From NCBI GenBank assembly GCA_038207745.1, contig JBBQZL010000028.1:1-18850 (forward strand): a DNA stretch of 18,850 nt, read 5' to 3'. A program made the position numbers and the translations under genes. This DNA comes from JBBQZL01 sp038207745 (lineage in GTDB: Bacteria > Actinomycetota > Thermoleophilia > Solirubrobacterales > 70-9). The notes under the pieces were generated by a model, which saw only the letters and a program-made list of their open reading frames with translations, made no database searches and was not told the DNA's origin. This document shows, piece after piece, positions 7,442-14,700 of this stretch; position 1 is the stretch's first letter, and every line of letters starts with the position of its first letter.

Positions 7442-7795
7442 ATGCGTCACGCCAAGAAGCGCAACAAGTTGAGCCGGGATCCGGCGCATCGAAAGTCACT
7501 CATGGCCAATCTCTCGAAGCAGCTGATCGAGCACGAGCGGATCAAGACCAGCCAGGCCAAGGCCAAGGCGGTCAAGCCCGAGGTTGAGCAGCTGATCACG
7601 CTGGCCAAGCGGGGAGACCTGCATGCGCGTCGGCAGGCATTGGCGTCGCTTCACAACGACAAGTTTGCCGTTCACAAGCTTTTCGAAGAGGTTGCCCCGC
7701 GCTACTCGGATCGTCCTGGTGGATACACCCGGATCATCAAGCTCGGCCCACGCCGCTCCGACTCGACCGAGATGGTCTATCTGGAGCTGGTCTAG
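7442..7795 (+). CDS. rplQ: 50S ribosomal protein L17 (bL17)
   Basis: The 117-residue protein opens with MRHAKKRNKLSRDPAHRKSL and continues with MANLSKQLIEHERIKTSQAK, the diagnostic N-terminus of L17. It ends with the GGYTRIIKLGPRRSDSTEMV segment. L17 sits near the polypeptide exit of the large subunit. A strong GAGGAG (7431-7436) precedes the ATG. It closes the alpha operon and is followed 12 nt later by truA, a frequent neighbour in Gram-positive bacteria. Confidence 0.98.
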   Translation: MRHAKKRNKLSRDPAHRKSLMANLSKQLIEHERIKTSQAKAKAVKPEVEQLITLAKRGDLHARRQALASLHNDKFAVHKLFEEVAPRYSDRPGGYTRIIKLGPRRSDSTEMVYLELV

Positions 7796-7807
7796 CACCG
7801 GTTCGAT

Positions 7808-8569
7808 GTGACGACGTACCGCCTCGACATCGCCTATACCGGCGGCGATTTCCGAGGCTGGGCGATACAGCCAGATCAGCGCACGGTCCAGGGAGAGCTC
7901 GAGGCCGCGCTGAGTGAGATGTTGAGGGTTCCGGTGGCCCTGGTCGTCGCGGGCCGCACCGATGCCGGGGTACACGCCCGCGCACAGGTTGCGAGTTTCG
8001 AGACCGAGGCTGCCGTCCCGAAGGACCTGCGCCGGAGGATCAACGGCATGACCCCGCCCGCGATCGCGATACTCGCGGCGGGTCCGGTGGCCGACGGCTT
8101 CAGCGCGCGACGGGATGCGATCTCGCGCTCCTACGGGTATCGGCTGATGCCCGACTCGATTCCGGACCCGTTCGAGAAGGGACGGGCGCTCTGGTGGCCC
8201 TACCCGCTCGATCTTGATCTGCTCCAGGGCTGCGCGGCTGTTCTGCCCGGCCGTCACAACTTCTCCGCCTTCACACCGACGGACACCGCCGAGACACGCT
8301 TTGAGCGTGACATCGTTGCGGCCTCCTGGGGTTGGGAGGGTGGCCGCGAGGAGAGCGGCATCCTGGTCTTCTCGATCGAGGGCAACGCGTTTGTCCACAA
8401 GATGGTCCGGATCATGGTCGGGACGATGCTCGAAGTCGGGGGCGCGAAGCGAACGCCTGACTCGTTTGCCGCATTGCTAAAAGGGGCAGATCGGGCAGAA
8501 GCCGGAGACACCGCGGCCGCGCACGGCCTCTACCTGACGGCGGTCCGCTACCCCGACCACGGCCCATAG
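7808..8569 (+). CDS. truA: tRNA pseudouridine(38-40) synthase TruA
   Basis: The 253-residue enzyme isomerises uridines 38-40 in the tRNA anticodon arm. Family motifs in order are the N-terminal RLDIAYTGGDFRGWAIQP, the catalytic loop VVAGRTDAGVHARAQVASF with the nucleophile D52, the FSARRDAISRSYGY strand, GRHNFSAFTP, and the C-terminal IEGNAFVHKMVRIMVGTMLE. The start must be GTG at 7808. The ATG at 7806 that overlaps it is followed at once by TGA in its own frame, and no later start would keep the first strand. No clear Shine-Dalgarno sequence is visible, so translation may be coupled to rplQ, 12 nt upstream. Confidence 0.97.
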   Translation: MTTYRLDIAYTGGDFRGWAIQPDQRTVQGELEAALSEMLRVPVALVVAGRTDAGVHARAQVASFETEAAVPKDLRRRINGMTPPAIAILAAGPVADGFSARRDAISRSYGYRLMPDSIPDPFEKGRALWWPYPLDLDLLQGCAAVLPGRHNFSAFTPTDTAETRFERDIVAASWGWEGGREESGILVFSIEGNAFVHKMVRIMVGTMLEVGGAKRTPDSFAALLKGADRAEAGDTAAAHGLYLTAVRYPDHGP

Positions 8570-8572
8570 AAT
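8567..8572 (+). promoter_or_regulatory. Possible -10 element for a leaderless surE
   Basis: TAGAAT differs from TATAAT at one base and includes the truA stop codon (TAG 8567-8569). The surE ATG begins 8 nt after its last base, where transcription would be expected to start. There is no strong Shine-Dalgarno sequence before that ATG (only GAAG with 2-nt spacing). No convincing -35 is seen. Confidence 0.4.
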
Positions 8573-8579
8573 CGAAGCG

Positions 8580-9419
8580 ATGCGAGTCCTGCTGACCAAC
8601 GACGACGGTATCGAGGCAGACGGTCTCCAGGCGATGAGGCGCGCGCTGAACGAGATCGAGGGCGTTGAGCTTGACGTGATCGCGCCGGACTCGAACCGCA
8701 GCGCGACTGCACGAAGCATCACGACGCGGGTGCCTCTCTCCGCCAAGGAGATCGACTTCGGCGATGGGACCAGGGGCTTTGCCACCAACGGCACCCCTGT
8801 CGACTGTGTCCGATTCGCCGACCTTGGCCTGCTCGACGGAAATCGACCCGAGATGATCGTCTCTGGGATCAATCACGGCGCCAATCTGGGCGACGACATC
8901 ACCTACTCGGGCACGGTCGCGGCAGCACTCGAGGGCATCGTTCTCGGTATCCCGGCAATCTCCGTCTCACAGCAGTCGGCAAAGCGGGAGATGGGATTCA
9001 GATATGGCCGCATCTTCGATTTCGAGACCTGCGCCCGCTTCGCCGCCGACATGGTGCGGTCGCTCTTGGACGGCGGAATCGCCGAGGGAACGCTGGTCAA
9101 CATCAACTGCCCCGCCGGCATCCCGGGCGGGGTCGACATCACCCGGCTCGGCAAGCGGATATACAACGATGAGCTGCGCCTGATCGAGGAGGACTCCGAA
9201 GACGGCACGCGGCTGTTCGACATCTACGGAATCGAGCCCTCCTATCACCACGAGGAGGGGACCGACCTATCGTCCATCGCCGGCGGGCGGATCTCGGTCA
9301 CGCCTCTCCACTTCGACCTTACCCACCAGCCTGGGCTCGAACAGCTCGAGGATTGGAAGCTCGACGAGATGCTCGAGTCGGTTCTGAAGACCCGATCAGG
9401 GGACACCGCAGAGGAATGA
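8580..9419 (+). CDS. surE: 5'/3'-nucleotidase SurE
   Basis: SurE is a metal-dependent phosphatase acting on nucleoside monophosphates. The metal-binding N-terminus MRVLLTNDDGIEADGL supplies D8 and D9. The phosphate-site serine is S41 in APDSNRSAT, and the last ligand is N98 in VSGINHGANLGDDITYSGT. Another family signature is VAAALEGIVLGIPAISVS. The length of 279 residues is slightly above the usual 250-265. It follows truA by 10 nt and overlaps ligA by ATGA. It may have its own promoter (see the -10 at 8567-8572). Confidence 0.96.
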   Translation: MRVLLTNDDGIEADGLQAMRRALNEIEGVELDVIAPDSNRSATARSITTRVPLSAKEIDFGDGTRGFATNGTPVDCVRFADLGLLDGNRPEMIVSGINHGANLGDDITYSGTVAAALEGIVLGIPAISVSQQSAKREMGFRYGRIFDFETCARFAADMVRSLLDGGIAEGTLVNINCPAGIPGGVDITRLGKRIYNDELRLIEEDSEDGTRLFDIYGIEPSYHHEEGTDLSSIAGGRISVTPLHFDLTHQPGLEQLEDWKLDEMLESVLKTRSGDTAEE

Positions 9420-11467
9420 CCGGCACCGGGTCCTCAGATGCCGCCGCCGCAAAGGAGCTGCGCAGGAAGATCGAGCGCCACAATCACTCCTATTACGTCC
9501 TTGATCAGCCGGAGGTCGGCGACGACGTCTACGACGCGCTGATCGACGAGCTGCGCGAACTCGAGCAGGCAAACCCCGGGCTGCGCACCGCAGACTCCCC
9601 GACCCAGCGTGTGGGCGCCGAACCGCTGTCGCGCTTTGAGCAGGTCGAGCACGCAGAACCGATGCTCTCGCTCGCCAACGCACGCACAGAGGTGGAGCTT
9701 CGTGCCTGGGAGGCGAGAATACGCACCTTTCTCGAGCGTCGCGATATCCCGGTCAAAGATCTCAGTTATGTGACCGAGCCCAAGATCGACGGTCTCGCGA
9801 TGTCCCTCACATACCGTGATGGCGTGCTTGTCCGTGGCGCGACGAGGGGCAACGGGACGGTCGGTGAGGATGTGACCCAGAACCTCAGGACGATCCGCTC
9901 GATTCCGCTGCGGATCCCCGATGCGCCGGCATTGGTCGAGGTGCGGGGCGAGGTCTACCTGCCGGTCGCAGCCTTCAGGGAGCTGAACGAGCGGCGCGTC
10001 GCTGACGGGGAGCCGGCGTTTGCAAACCCCCGCAACTCAGCGGCCGGCTCGATCCGCCAGCTCGACCCGAAGCTGGCGGCAGCGCGCCCCCTCGAGGTCT
10101 GGTGCTATGGGATCGGTGCTGCCGAGGGGCTCGATCTCGCGACCCACACCGACGAGGTCGAGTGGCTACGGGAGCGCGGCTTCAGAGTCAACTCCGACAC
10201 CTCGCATCACGACGGGATCGAGGAGGTGGTCAAACGCTGTGACTGGTGGCAGGAGCGCCGCGAGAAGCTCGACTTCGAGATCGATGGCGTGGTTGCGAAG
10301 GTTGACGAGCGGGCATTCTGGAAGGAGCTGGGAGTTGTAGGACGCGAGCCGCGCTGGGCGATCGCCTGGAAGTTCCCACCCACGACCGCGACGACAAAGC
10401 TCGAGAAGGTTGTCTGGAACGTCGGCCGGACCGGGCATCTGGTCCCGTTCGCGATGCTCGATCCGATCCACGTCGGCGGTGTCACTGTCACGACCGCGAC
10501 GCTCCACAACGAGGAGGATCTGGCGCGAAAGGACGTACGGCCCGGGGATCAGGTGATCGTGATGCGTGCCGGTGACGTGATCCCGCAGGTCGTGGCTCCG
10601 TTGATTCAGAAACGACCAAGGGGCACCCGGCGTCCGAAGCCCCCGAAGAAGTGCCCGGCATGCGGCACCCCGACTGTCAAGCCGCAGGACGGGGTCTTCA
10701 CGATCTGTCCCAACCGCGCCGGCTGCCCCGGGCAGACCTTTCAGCACGTCAAGCACTTCGTGAGCAAGGGTGCGATGGATATCGATGGTCTGGGAGAGAA
10801 GCAGGCGATGCGCTTCCTCGAAGAGGGTCTGATCACCGATGTCGCCGACATCTACGACCTCGACGCCGAGCGCCTCAGGGCACTCGACCGGGTCGGTGAG
10901 ACCTCGGCGGAGAATCTGCTGGCCTCGATCGACTCATCCCGAATCCGGCCCTTTGCAAGGGTCCTCTTTGCGCTCGGGCTGCCGGGAGTAGGGTCGGTTA
11001 CAGCCACCGCATTGGCGAATCACTTCGGCTCGATCGACGCGATCCGGACCGCCGATGCCGGGGCGCTCGCCGAGGTCGAGGGCGTCGGCCCGATCCTTGC
11101 GGATCAGATCATCGAGTCGCTGGCCGAGGAACGCAACTGGGAGCTGATCGAGAAGCTGGGGGCAAAGGGCCTGCGGATGGAGCTGGGGGAGGGTGAGCGC
11201 CCGGCGGTCGGCGGACCGCTCGAGGGCAGGACCTTCGTACTGACCGGAACCCTCCCAGGGCTGACCCGCGATGAGGCTTCGGAGTTGGTCCGGTCGGCGG
11301 GCGGAAAGGTGACGAGCTCGGTCTCGAAGAGGACCGACTACGTGGTCGCCGGTGACAGCGCCGGCTCGAAACTCGCCAAGGCCGAGAGCCTCGGCGTCGA
11401 GGTGATCGACGAGGTGGCGCTGCGGGACCTGGCTGAGCCCGCCTCGGAAGAGGCGGAGCCCGGGTGA
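9416..11467 (+). CDS. ligA: NAD-dependent DNA ligase LigA
   Basis: The chosen start, ATG 9416, overlaps the surE stop as ATGA and gives 683 residues, normal for LigA. An in-frame start at 9353 would add 21 residues inside surE with no homology. Domains in order are: NAD-binding Ia (HNHSYYVLDQPEVGDDVYDA), the adenylation domain with catalytic K123 in TEPKIDGLAMSL, and the OB fold (GRTGHLVPFAMLDPIHVGGV). A four-cysteine zinc finger (C413, C416, C431, C437), helix-hairpin-helix repeats (about 475-580) and a C-terminal BRCT domain (about 598-675, LEGRTFVLTGTLPGLTRDEA) follow. It seals nicks during replication and repair. It converges on dacB, with a hairpin between them. Confidence 0.98.
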   Translation: MTGTGSSDAAAAKELRRKIERHNHSYYVLDQPEVGDDVYDALIDELRELEQANPGLRTADSPTQRVGAEPLSRFEQVEHAEPMLSLANARTEVELRAWEARIRTFLERRDIPVKDLSYVTEPKIDGLAMSLTYRDGVLVRGATRGNGTVGEDVTQNLRTIRSIPLRIPDAPALVEVRGEVYLPVAAFRELNERRVADGEPAFANPRNSAAGSIRQLDPKLAAARPLEVWCYGIGAAEGLDLATHTDEVEWLRERGFRVNSDTSHHDGIEEVVKRCDWWQERREKLDFEIDGVVAKVDERAFWKELGVVGREPRWAIAWKFPPTTATTKLEKVVWNVGRTGHLVPFAMLDPIHVGGVTVTTATLHNEEDLARKDVRPGDQVIVMRAGDVIPQVVAPLIQKRPRGTRRPKPPKKCPACGTPTVKPQDGVFTICPNRAGCPGQTFQHVKHFVSKGAMDIDGLGEKQAMRFLEEGLITDVADIYDLDAERLRALDRVGETSAENLLASIDSSRIRPFARVLFALGLPGVGSVTATALANHFGSIDAIRTADAGALAEVEGVGPILADQIIESLAEERNWELIEKLGAKGLRMELGEGERPAVGGPLEGRTFVLTGTLPGLTRDEASELVRSAGGKVTSSVSKRTDYVVAGDSAGSKLAKAESLGVEVIDEVALRDLAEPASEEAEPG

Positions 11468-11471
11468 CTCT

Positions 11472-11496
11472 TCGCACGGCTACCTGAGCCGTGCGA
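11472..11496. terminator. Perfect 10-bp inverted repeat between ligA and dacB
   Basis: TCGCACGGCT (11472-11481) and AGCCGTGCGA (11487-11496) pair perfectly around the 5-nt loop ACCTG. The repeat starts 5 nt after the ligA stop and covers the dacB stop codon. Two convergent genes meeting here suggest a bidirectional terminator. There is no T-tract on either side, so it would be of the U-less type proposed for actinobacteria. Confidence 0.55.
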
Positions 11497-12772
11497 GCCG
11501 GATCGCGATCCTGTCCTGGTGATTACGCGCCGTGGTGCTGTCGCTGACGCCGTTCATCAGGATCGAGAAGACAACTGTCCGGCCTGACCTGGTCAGGCAG
11601 TAGCCGGAGAGGGCGCTGGCGCCGGTCAGGGTGCCGGTCTTTGCCCGGCAGCGGCCGTCGGCCGCGGTTCCGTTCATGCGGTCGCGGAGGGTCCCGGTCC
11701 GACCGGCAATCGCGAGTGAGTTCCGCAGGTCATCACCCCATGACTTGTTGCGCGCGACCTTGAGCAGGGTCGCGACCTGCCTGGCAGAGGCACGGTTGGA
11801 TTGGGTCAGGCCGGATCCGTTTGTCGGGTCAACCCCGGAGCCGATTGATCCGATGAACTTCGAGACGACCGCAGTGCCGGCTGCGGTGCTTCCCTCGCCG
11901 CCGAACCTGGCTCCGAGCAGTTTGACCAGCATTTCCGCAAAGAAGTTGTTCGAGTTGGTGTTGGTCTCGCCGACGATCCGGGACAATGCAGGTGAGCGGA
12001 CGGCACCGATCCGCTTCGGGTCCCGCTTCCACGGCACCTTGTGGACGTCCACCCCCTTGGTGATCCTGACGCCCCTGTTCCTCAGTGCGCCGGCAAGGGT
12101 CCGGCCGGCCACGAGGGCGGGGTTGCGGGCGAAGCGATTGCCCGACGTGTCGCTGAATCCATAGTTGAGCGAGAGGCCCGAGAGCGGGCCGATGTAATAG
12201 CTGGTCGCGTATCCGGAGTCGGCCACTCCGCGGACCCGGTCAAAGATCGTGTCGTCGGTGAACAGGTGCCCGCGGATCTTCCTGATCCCTCTGGCCCTCA
12301 GTTGCTTCTTGAGCCCGAAGATGTTGGTGCCGAATCCGATCCGGGCGTTGTAGAAGCCAGGCGTGCCGAGGGTCGGGTCACCGCCGCCGCGCAGGTAGAT
12401 GTTCCCGCGGAGCACTCCATGCTTGTCCAGCCGGCCGGCCCTCCAGAGGGTGGTCGGGATCCGCGCATCAGGCCCGATCCGGGCCAGAGCGGTCGAGGTG
12501 GTGAAGAGCTTGGTGTTCGAGGCCAGCGTGCGGGATCTTGACGATGACTTCCTGCAGAGCGTCCGGCCGGTCGAGGCATCGATCACATAGAGGCTCGAGG
12601 CGCTGCCTCCCTGGCGGAGTTCATTGACGAGATTCGGGCAGAATGATGCCGCGCTGGCGCCTGAGGCTGCGAAGAGCAGCGACAGGCAGGCAAATGCGAG
12701 TGTCAGTTTGATCTTCAACGTAACCTGGAAACACCTCTGAGGGCCAAGGTAGCGGCCATTGCGGGAGGGCAC
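11480..12772 (-). CDS. dacB: D-alanyl-D-alanine carboxypeptidase, PBP4/DacB type, secreted
   Basis: This is a 430-residue class C low-molecular-weight penicillin-binding protein (peptidase S13), which trims or cleaves peptidoglycan stem peptides outside the membrane. All three active-site motifs are present: S85-N-T-K88 (SxxK), S274-N-N (SxN) and K378-T-G. An N-terminal signal peptide runs LTLAFACLSLLFAASGASA and probably ends near residue 41. The PBP4-specific insert between SxxK and SxN contains GNIYLRGGGDPTLGTPGFYN. The start used is GTG 12772, with GAGGG 7 nt upstream; an in-frame TTG at 12718 would give the compact signal start MKIKLTLAF and is a real alternative. The gene is divergent from the patatin gene, 50 nt away. 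The stop lies in the terminator hairpin. Confidence 0.92.
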   Translation of the reverse strand: MPSRNGRYLGPQRCFQVTLKIKLTLAFACLSLLFAASGASAASFCPNLVNELRQGGSASSLYVIDASTGRTLCRKSSSRSRTLASNTKLFTTSTALARIGPDARIPTTLWRAGRLDKHGVLRGNIYLRGGGDPTLGTPGFYNARIGFGTNIFGLKKQLRARGIRKIRGHLFTDDTIFDRVRGVADSGYATSYYIGPLSGLSLNYGFSDTSGNRFARNPALVAGRTLAGALRNRGVRITKGVDVHKVPWKRDPKRIGAVRSPALSRIVGETNTNSNNFFAEMLVKLLGARFGGEGSTAAGTAVVSKFIGSIGSGVDPTNGSGLTQSNRASARQVATLLKVARNKSWGDDLRNSLAIAGRTGTLRDRMNGTAADGRCRAKTGTLTGASALSGYCLTRSGRTVVFSILMNGVSDSTTARNHQDRIAIRLARLR

Positions 12773-12810
12773 TGGATGCCCTCGATCACGGAAATGTCGC
12801 TCCGGCCTGC

Positions 12811-12816
12811 GATAAT
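12811..12816 (+). promoter_or_regulatory. -10 element for a leaderless patatin-like gene
   Basis: GATAAT matches TATAAT at five of six positions and ends exactly 7 nt before the A of the ATG at 12823, so transcription would be predicted to start at the start codon. The bases between (CACCCC) hold no Shine-Dalgarno sequence. No clear -35 is seen. The same GATAAT hexamer lies upstream of the tRNA gene at 18638. Confidence 0.5.
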
Positions 12817-12822
12817 CACCCC

Positions 12823-14085
12823 ATGGGCAAGGTTGTCAAGCTCGAGTCCGCGCCTTCCAAGGGTCGCACAAGGTCGCGACCTCGCAGGAAGCCGTCAAAA
12901 ACCGCTCTGGTGCTGGGGGGCGGTGGCTTCACGGGCGGGGTCTATGAGATCGGCGCGATGCGGGCCTTCGACCTGCTGGCCGTCAACAGCACCGTCAACC
13001 ACTTCGATATCTACGTGGGAACCAGCGCCGGTTCCTTCGTCGCGAGCATGCTCGCCAACGGGGTCACGCCTGAGGAGATGATGAGGGTGCTCAACAAGCA
13101 CCTTCCATCCCCGATCGAGGACATGGACCTCGGCACTGTGCTTCGACCGAACTATCGCGGCTACGCCGATCGCGCGATCAGGCTGCCGCTGAACATGATC
13201 GGTCTGATCAGGAGCATGTTGCCGCGGCTCGGCGAGGTCTCCGCGATGGACCTCGCAGCCGGCCTGGCGGAGAGCATGCCGTCGGGCATCTATTCGGCTT
13301 CCGGTCTCGGCGAGTATGTCGAGACCGTGCTCTCGGATCCGGACCGGACGAACGATTTCCGGCAGCTCGATCGCGAGCTCTACCTGACCGCGACCGACCT
13401 CGACACCTGCGAGCGCATTCTGCTCGGTGACGGCGAGTGGGCAGATGTCCCGATCTCCAAGGCGGTCGAGTGCTCGACCGCTCTTCCGGTCGTTTACAAG
13501 CCGGTTGAGCTGAAGGGCCGACACCTGATCGACGGCGGGATCCGATCGACCACCAACGTCGACGTTGCGGTTGAGCGCGGTGCGAGCCTGATCATCGTCG
13601 TCAACCCGCTTGTCCCCTATGTCAACGACTTCAAGCGCCAGATCCCGACCGTCTTCGGGACCAGGGTGCGCCGGGTTGCCGACATGGGTATGCCGGCGAT
13701 CGCAAACCAGACCTTCAAGTTGATCGCCCACGCTCGTCTCCACCAGGCAGTCGCCTTCTGGAAGGAGAAATACGAGGGCGTCGACATCATCCTGGTCGAG
13801 CCCGAGCCCAATGACGAGTTGATGTTCGGCACATCAGTGATGGACTACTCGCAGCGGCTCCGGATCGCGCGACATGGCTTTGAGTCGGTGACCCACGCGC
13901 TTGGCAAGGACTACGACCACTACAAGGAGATTGCGGAGCGCCACGGAGTCGAGATCTCCGGCAAGAGGGTCACCAAGGTGGTCAACCGGGTCAAGGAAGA
14001 GGAGCCGGAATCGACCTCGGCATGGCGTCGGGTCCTCGAACAGACGACGAGCACGCTGCTGCGGCAGTCGGGTCAGGCAAACTAG
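12823..14085 (+). CDS. Patatin-like phospholipase family protein
   Basis: This 420-residue protein is predicted to be a Ser-Asp dyad lipid acyl hydrolase. The oxyanion-hole motif is LVLGGGGFTGGVYEIG (from residue 30). The nucleophile elbow is VGTSAGS with S68, and the catalytic aspartate is D237 in HLIDGGIRS. It fits the bacterial patatin family (RssA/YlbK-like core) with a longer C-terminal half (240-420) that lacks transmembrane segments, so a cytosolic or peripheral membrane location is likely. The first 26 residues are strongly basic (10 Lys/Arg), which could favour acidic membrane surfaces; this is inference. Substrate is unknown. Triglyceride, phospholipid and lysophospholipid are all possible, and a fatty acyl-CoA synthetase is encoded nearby. 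The start appears leaderless, with GATAAT 7 nt before the ATG. Confidence 0.9.
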   Translation: MGKVVKLESAPSKGRTRSRPRRKPSKTALVLGGGGFTGGVYEIGAMRAFDLLAVNSTVNHFDIYVGTSAGSFVASMLANGVTPEEMMRVLNKHLPSPIEDMDLGTVLRPNYRGYADRAIRLPLNMIGLIRSMLPRLGEVSAMDLAAGLAESMPSGIYSASGLGEYVETVLSDPDRTNDFRQLDRELYLTATDLDTCERILLGDGEWADVPISKAVECSTALPVVYKPVELKGRHLIDGGIRSTTNVDVAVERGASLIIVVNPLVPYVNDFKRQIPTVFGTRVRRVADMGMPAIANQTFKLIAHARLHQAVAFWKEKYEGVDIILVEPEPNDELMFGTSVMDYSQRLRIARHGFESVTHALGKDYDHYKEIAERHGVEISGKRVTKVVNRVKEEEPESTSAWRRVLEQTTSTLLRQSGQAN

Positions 14086-14110
14086 CCCCGAGCGCCGGCG
14101 TGCAGGTTTT

Positions 14111-14128
14111 GATTCCTGGGTAGGAATC
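14111..14128. terminator. Short perfect hairpin downstream of the patatin gene
   Basis: GATTCCT (14111-14117) and AGGAATC (14122-14128) form a perfect 7-bp stem with loop GGGT. It lies 25 nt after the patatin stop and 26 nt before the next start. No T-tract follows. It may end patatin transcription or act in the leader of the next gene; the call is weak. Confidence 0.3.
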
Positions 14129-14154
14129 CGCGACCTGGGCTGAAAGCTGAGGGA

Positions 14155-14667
14155 GTGCGATTCGTTTCACGACCCTCATGCCGTGCCTTGACGCCGACGC
14201 TGGCCGCCGTCCTGGTGATCGCCATGCCCGCGTCCGCGGGCACCGCGCGAACCGTTGGAGGCTCCTGCCGCGTTCTGGCCTGCCAGAGCAGGATCGTGAT
14301 CGCGGATGGCGCGAAGACCGAGTTCAGCACGATTGAGGTCTTCCGGCCCCGGAAGGAAAAGGTCAGCGTGCGCCTGATCGCCAGGGGTCACGAGCTGTCG
14401 ATGATCCGGCGTTCGGGGCCGTTCAATTGCTTCAGGAGATTCAGGGGTTCGGGCATGGCGGCGAGGGTGAGCGTCTGCGGAAGAAAGACACCCGTGAACG
14501 TCACAGCATGGCCCACCAGGGGTGCCGGCGGCACCCTTTACCTGCTCTACCGCGGCAGGTCGATACCCCAGGCGGTGCTTTCCGTTCACGGATCCTCGGG
14601 TACCCAGGCCGGGGGAATCTCGGGACCCCGGAACCCCGGCGGCATCGGATTCGGCAAGAAGAAGTAG
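14155..14667 (+). CDS. Small secreted protein of unknown function, four cysteines
   Basis: I do not recognise a family. The 170-residue product starts (GTG) with a convincing signal peptide: basic residues at 2-10, hydrophobic LAAVLVIAMP, then ASA before GTA as a likely cleavage site near residue 28. The mature part has four cysteines (C38, C43, C92, C108), consistent with two disulfides outside the membrane, and a basic middle section (about residues 64-112). The C-terminus is glycine-rich and ends GFGKKK. No catalytic motif or membrane anchor is visible. The Shine-Dalgarno is poor: GAGGGA runs straight into the GTG. It is convergent with fadD, with a hairpin between the two stops. Confidence 0.7.
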   Translation: MRFVSRPSCRALTPTLAAVLVIAMPASAGTARTVGGSCRVLACQSRIVIADGAKTEFSTIEVFRPRKEKVSVRLIARGHELSMIRRSGPFNCFRRFRGSGMAARVSVCGRKTPVNVTAWPTRGAGGTLYLLYRGRSIPQAVLSVHGSSGTQAGGISGPRNPGGIGFGKKK

Positions 14668-14670
14668 TCA

Positions 14671-14700
14671 GCCGGTCGGGTCCGCGCCGAGACCCCCGGC
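14671..14700. terminator. Hairpin between two convergent genes
   Basis: GCCGG (14671-14675) pairs with CCGGC (14696-14700), and GGGTC (14678-14682) pairs with GACCC (14691-14695). This gives a 10-bp stem with a 2-nt bulge and an 8-nt loop. It fills the space between the stop of the secreted-protein gene (14667) and the fadD stop (14701), as expected for a bidirectional terminator. There is no T-tract. Confidence 0.5.

Noticed and set aside
7496..8398. Minus-strand open frame of 300 codons opposite rplQ and truA
   Set aside because: Both plus-strand genes are certain from motifs; the minus product has no recognisable features.
9353..9415. Earlier in-frame ATG for ligA
   Set aside because: It would add 21 residues inside surE with no family match. 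ATG 9416 overlaps the surE stop as ATGA and begins the normal LigA N-terminus.
12716..12718. TTG as the true start of dacB
   Set aside because: It gives an attractive signal peptide, but its upstream AGG is weaker than the GAGGG before GTG 12772. Kept as an alternative only.
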